From JABWAM01 sp964653025 (GTDB taxonomy: Bacteria; Verrucomicrobiota; Verrucomicrobiia; JABWAM01), in the NCBI GenBank assembly GCA_964653025.1, contig CAZZBZ010000004.1:13339-77338 (forward strand): a stretch of DNA of 64,000 bases, read 5' to 3'. Made by a program: the position numbers and the translations under genes. Every line of letters starts with the position of its first letter. Position 1 is the first letter of the stretch. Below are positions 63,301-64,000 of the stretch, one piece after another. The notes below the pieces were generated by a model, which ran no database searches, was not told the DNA's origin, and saw only the letters and a program-made list of their open reading frames with translations.

Positions 63301-63988
63301 TGAACTCGGGGATGAGAGAGCCGCGCTCCCGCAATGCGAACGCGACGTAATTCCAGAACTCCAGCGGATCGGTCGGGAGCCGGGACCATAGCGTAATCGG
63401 CTCATAACTGACCCCGCGCGGACCCGGCGCAAGCTGCTGCAAATCCCAAACGGTCAGCGCCGGAGAATAATGGCGACCCTCTTGCAAGACCCTCACCTTT
63501 TCGACGAACTGCCGCTCCGTGTGGCTCAACGCCCGCTTCAACGCGTTTGCCACGGCATGCTCCAGCGGACTCGGGGGCCGCGCGGGGAGGGGTTCCGCAC
63601 GCGGCCGCGACGCGCCCTTGGCCGGTCGTGACTCGACCGATGGACTCGCTTCTTTGGGCGCACGATTGCTCAACAACTCCAGCATGGCCGCCACGCCATG
63701 CTTGCAGTCCTCGCCAACCGGGCATGAGCAGTCCACGATCCACACGCCATCATCGAACTGGAGGTCAACCGTGTAGAGTTGGGAGCCCTGGACCTTGGCA
63801 CGGTAGTGAATGCCTTTCTCAACGCATTTCAGGCTCCTCACCGCGCCCGACTTGAAATAGCTCTCTCCGCGCCGCTGGGTCACCCGGCTCAGGCTGTGTA
63901 CAAAATCGAGGGGCGATGGCAAACCAACAGAGGGAAACTTTTTTGACAAGATATCTCCCACAGGCGCGCGCTTGTACGGTATGCGCAT
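60329..63988 (-). CDS. SWIM-domain SNF2-family helicase/ATPase
   Basis: A 1219-residue DNA translocase. Residues 85-100 contain a SWIM zinc finger (C87-S-C89...C95-K-H97). The middle ~600 residues are unassigned. The C-terminal half is a complete SNF2 motor: ILADDMGLGKTLQALAWLAW (Walker A), LDEGQYIKNPESQ (motif II with DEGQ), TGTPIENRLLDLWSLMAFA, then LVFSQF, ISLRAGGFGLNLTAA and DRAHRIGQ in the helicase C lobe. It remodels DNA-protein complexes, perhaps in repair or defence; no partner lies beside it. The ATG at 63988 is 12 bases from the window edge. Confidence 0.93.
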   Translation of the reverse strand: MRIPYKRAPVGDILSKKFPSVGLPSPLDFVHSLSRVTQRRGESYFKSGAVRSLKCVEKGIHYRAKVQGSQLYTVDLQFDDGVWIVDCSCPVGEDCKHGVAAMLELLSNRAPKEASPSVESRPAKGASRPRAEPLPARPPSPLEHAVANALKRALSHTERQFVEKVRVLQEGRHYSPALTVWDLQQLAPGPRGVSYEPITLWSRLPTDPLEFWNYVAFALRERGSLIPEFMLPITNMEEAARLVAMTRQGKEVKWWQQRLGRWREEVPVTASPAAASASGRADMRLMIKGRSALPQYKVDGEDEYRLLKPARLTQLLEQYRDGEIEVVPEAFPLWHSLYARWANERATSLPLHQTETRRLLNILLRAPSLYSRIVNEKGVALIRIAEPLRWQLQPAQTAIDHYSLKLVTHEGVPLPPVLMTLPGHPSLYLTETAIYTGPSPLSNEGEWHGKSTIPTPKAQEAAFQFMIPAAALESEVGVELLTRLDVELPPLLRDRVCTETMRVSVACDLKTQRHGESKERVLLRITAQSDMGKRQEEYSFSGWSKTGLETGPDNPSSEGKIHQIDRRAMNDVPQLLAALGPLWDHDEQCWRIWVAKNFPEKFIPWLRSLPKHMEVRLDQQLATLLNEPLSASLRLDATSAGMDWFDLRVAVDVGKTELTPEELNMLLKARGGYVRLGAKGWQRLKFSLSAEDDERLARLGLGSEDFDGEPQRLHVLQLADTAATRFLPEVRVAEIRRRAGELQTRVTPPVPAVITGQLRPYQVEGFHFLCYLSTNRFGGILADDMGLGKTLQALAWLAWLRASLNGKHRPSLVICPKSVMDNWRAEATRFFPGLRVNLWRGVEPAALTSALADADLFVINYSQLRILGNRITEVEWHAALLDEGQYIKNPESQTARVARALRADHRLVLTGTPIENRLLDLWSLMAFAMPGVLGNRAQFAKRHNQVDDPLASRRLSARVRPFLLRRTKSEVASDLPDRIEEDLLCEMEGAQQTLYRAEFKSAQQMLLKIKTTSDFDRQRFNFLRSLLRLRQICCHPALVDPKQGAVGGAKIEALVDLLDPLIEEGHKVLVFSQFVSLINLLKPVVREKGWKSFVLTGATENRGALVADFQNTQGPAIFLISLRAGGFGLNLTAASYVVLFDPWWNPAVENQAIDRAHRIGQTNKVMAYRLLIKDSIEEKIRALQRAKFALAEDVLGEGKFSKSLTLDDLRFLFADAPPP

Positions 63989-64000
63989 TGCACGAGCAAG

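Overview
This is a GC-rich bacterial chromosome segment. A member of the Verrucomicrobiota, or a close PVC relative, fits best, although no rRNA or other taxonomic marker gene is present. The hints are a PEP-CTERM protein, uroporphyrinogen-decarboxylase-like corrinoid-pathway proteins, the hopanoid gene hpnH, a Tat-exported aldo/keto reductase, DUF362/DUF6599/NapH-like genes, a GxxExxY protein, and many small palindromic intergenic elements. A run of 100 Ns at 57347-57446 shows that the sequence is a draft or metagenome assembly.

Layout. 1-1007: end of an ABC-2 permease followed by decayed gene fragments. 1008-6323: PEP-CTERM protein, hpnH and its small neighbour, a spermidine-synthase-like protein, a PAS/zinc-motif sensor and a glycosyltransferase. 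6429-20201: a 1608-residue secreted GH42-like protein, a UroD-like methyltransferase, a coupled S55-peptidase/beta-propeller pair, a VapBC module, a DNA polymerase III delta-prime-like clamp-loader gene and a GH30 glycosidase. 20247-26932: a split MetH-like pair (homocysteine methyltransferase and corrinoid protein), a PfkB kinase, DNA primase and the primary sigma factor. 26940-37304: a degenerate CPBP protein, the DUF6599/DUF362/NapH-NapG membrane iron-sulfur cluster, a GxxExxY element, a Tat-exported reductase, and a hydrolase coupled to an Aas-like ligase. 37553-42692: a DegT aminotransferase, a second UroD-like gene, a truncated gene, an accessory island and a PIN toxin-antitoxin pair. 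42767-53065: one ten-gene minus-strand arsenic/metal-resistance operon. 53505-63988: M50 protease, MFS exporter, Mrp ATPase, TPR protein interrupted by the assembly gap, RsmI and a SWIM-SNF2 helicase.

The ars operon is the most integrated unit. It runs in the order ArsR, Cys-rich permease, a TM0996-type CxxC protein, membrane-anchored thioredoxin, CcdA-like electron carrier, RND pump, adaptor, outer-membrane factor, ArsC, ACR3. Its promoter has near-consensus -35 and -10 hexamers with an inverted-repeat operator in the spacer, and the start codon lies at the predicted +1 (probable leaderless mRNA).

The most novel signal is a family of small inverted-repeat elements. One copy (32269-32810) carries a PD-(D/E)XK GxxExxY gene between perfect 19-bp terminal repeats. 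Two others (53225-53407 and 56951-57125) carry no gene but have related ends. Their internal 11-12-bp hairpins show compensatory base changes between copies, so the hairpin structure itself appears to be conserved. One element (53159-53466) is bounded by a 10-bp direct repeat resembling a target-site duplication.
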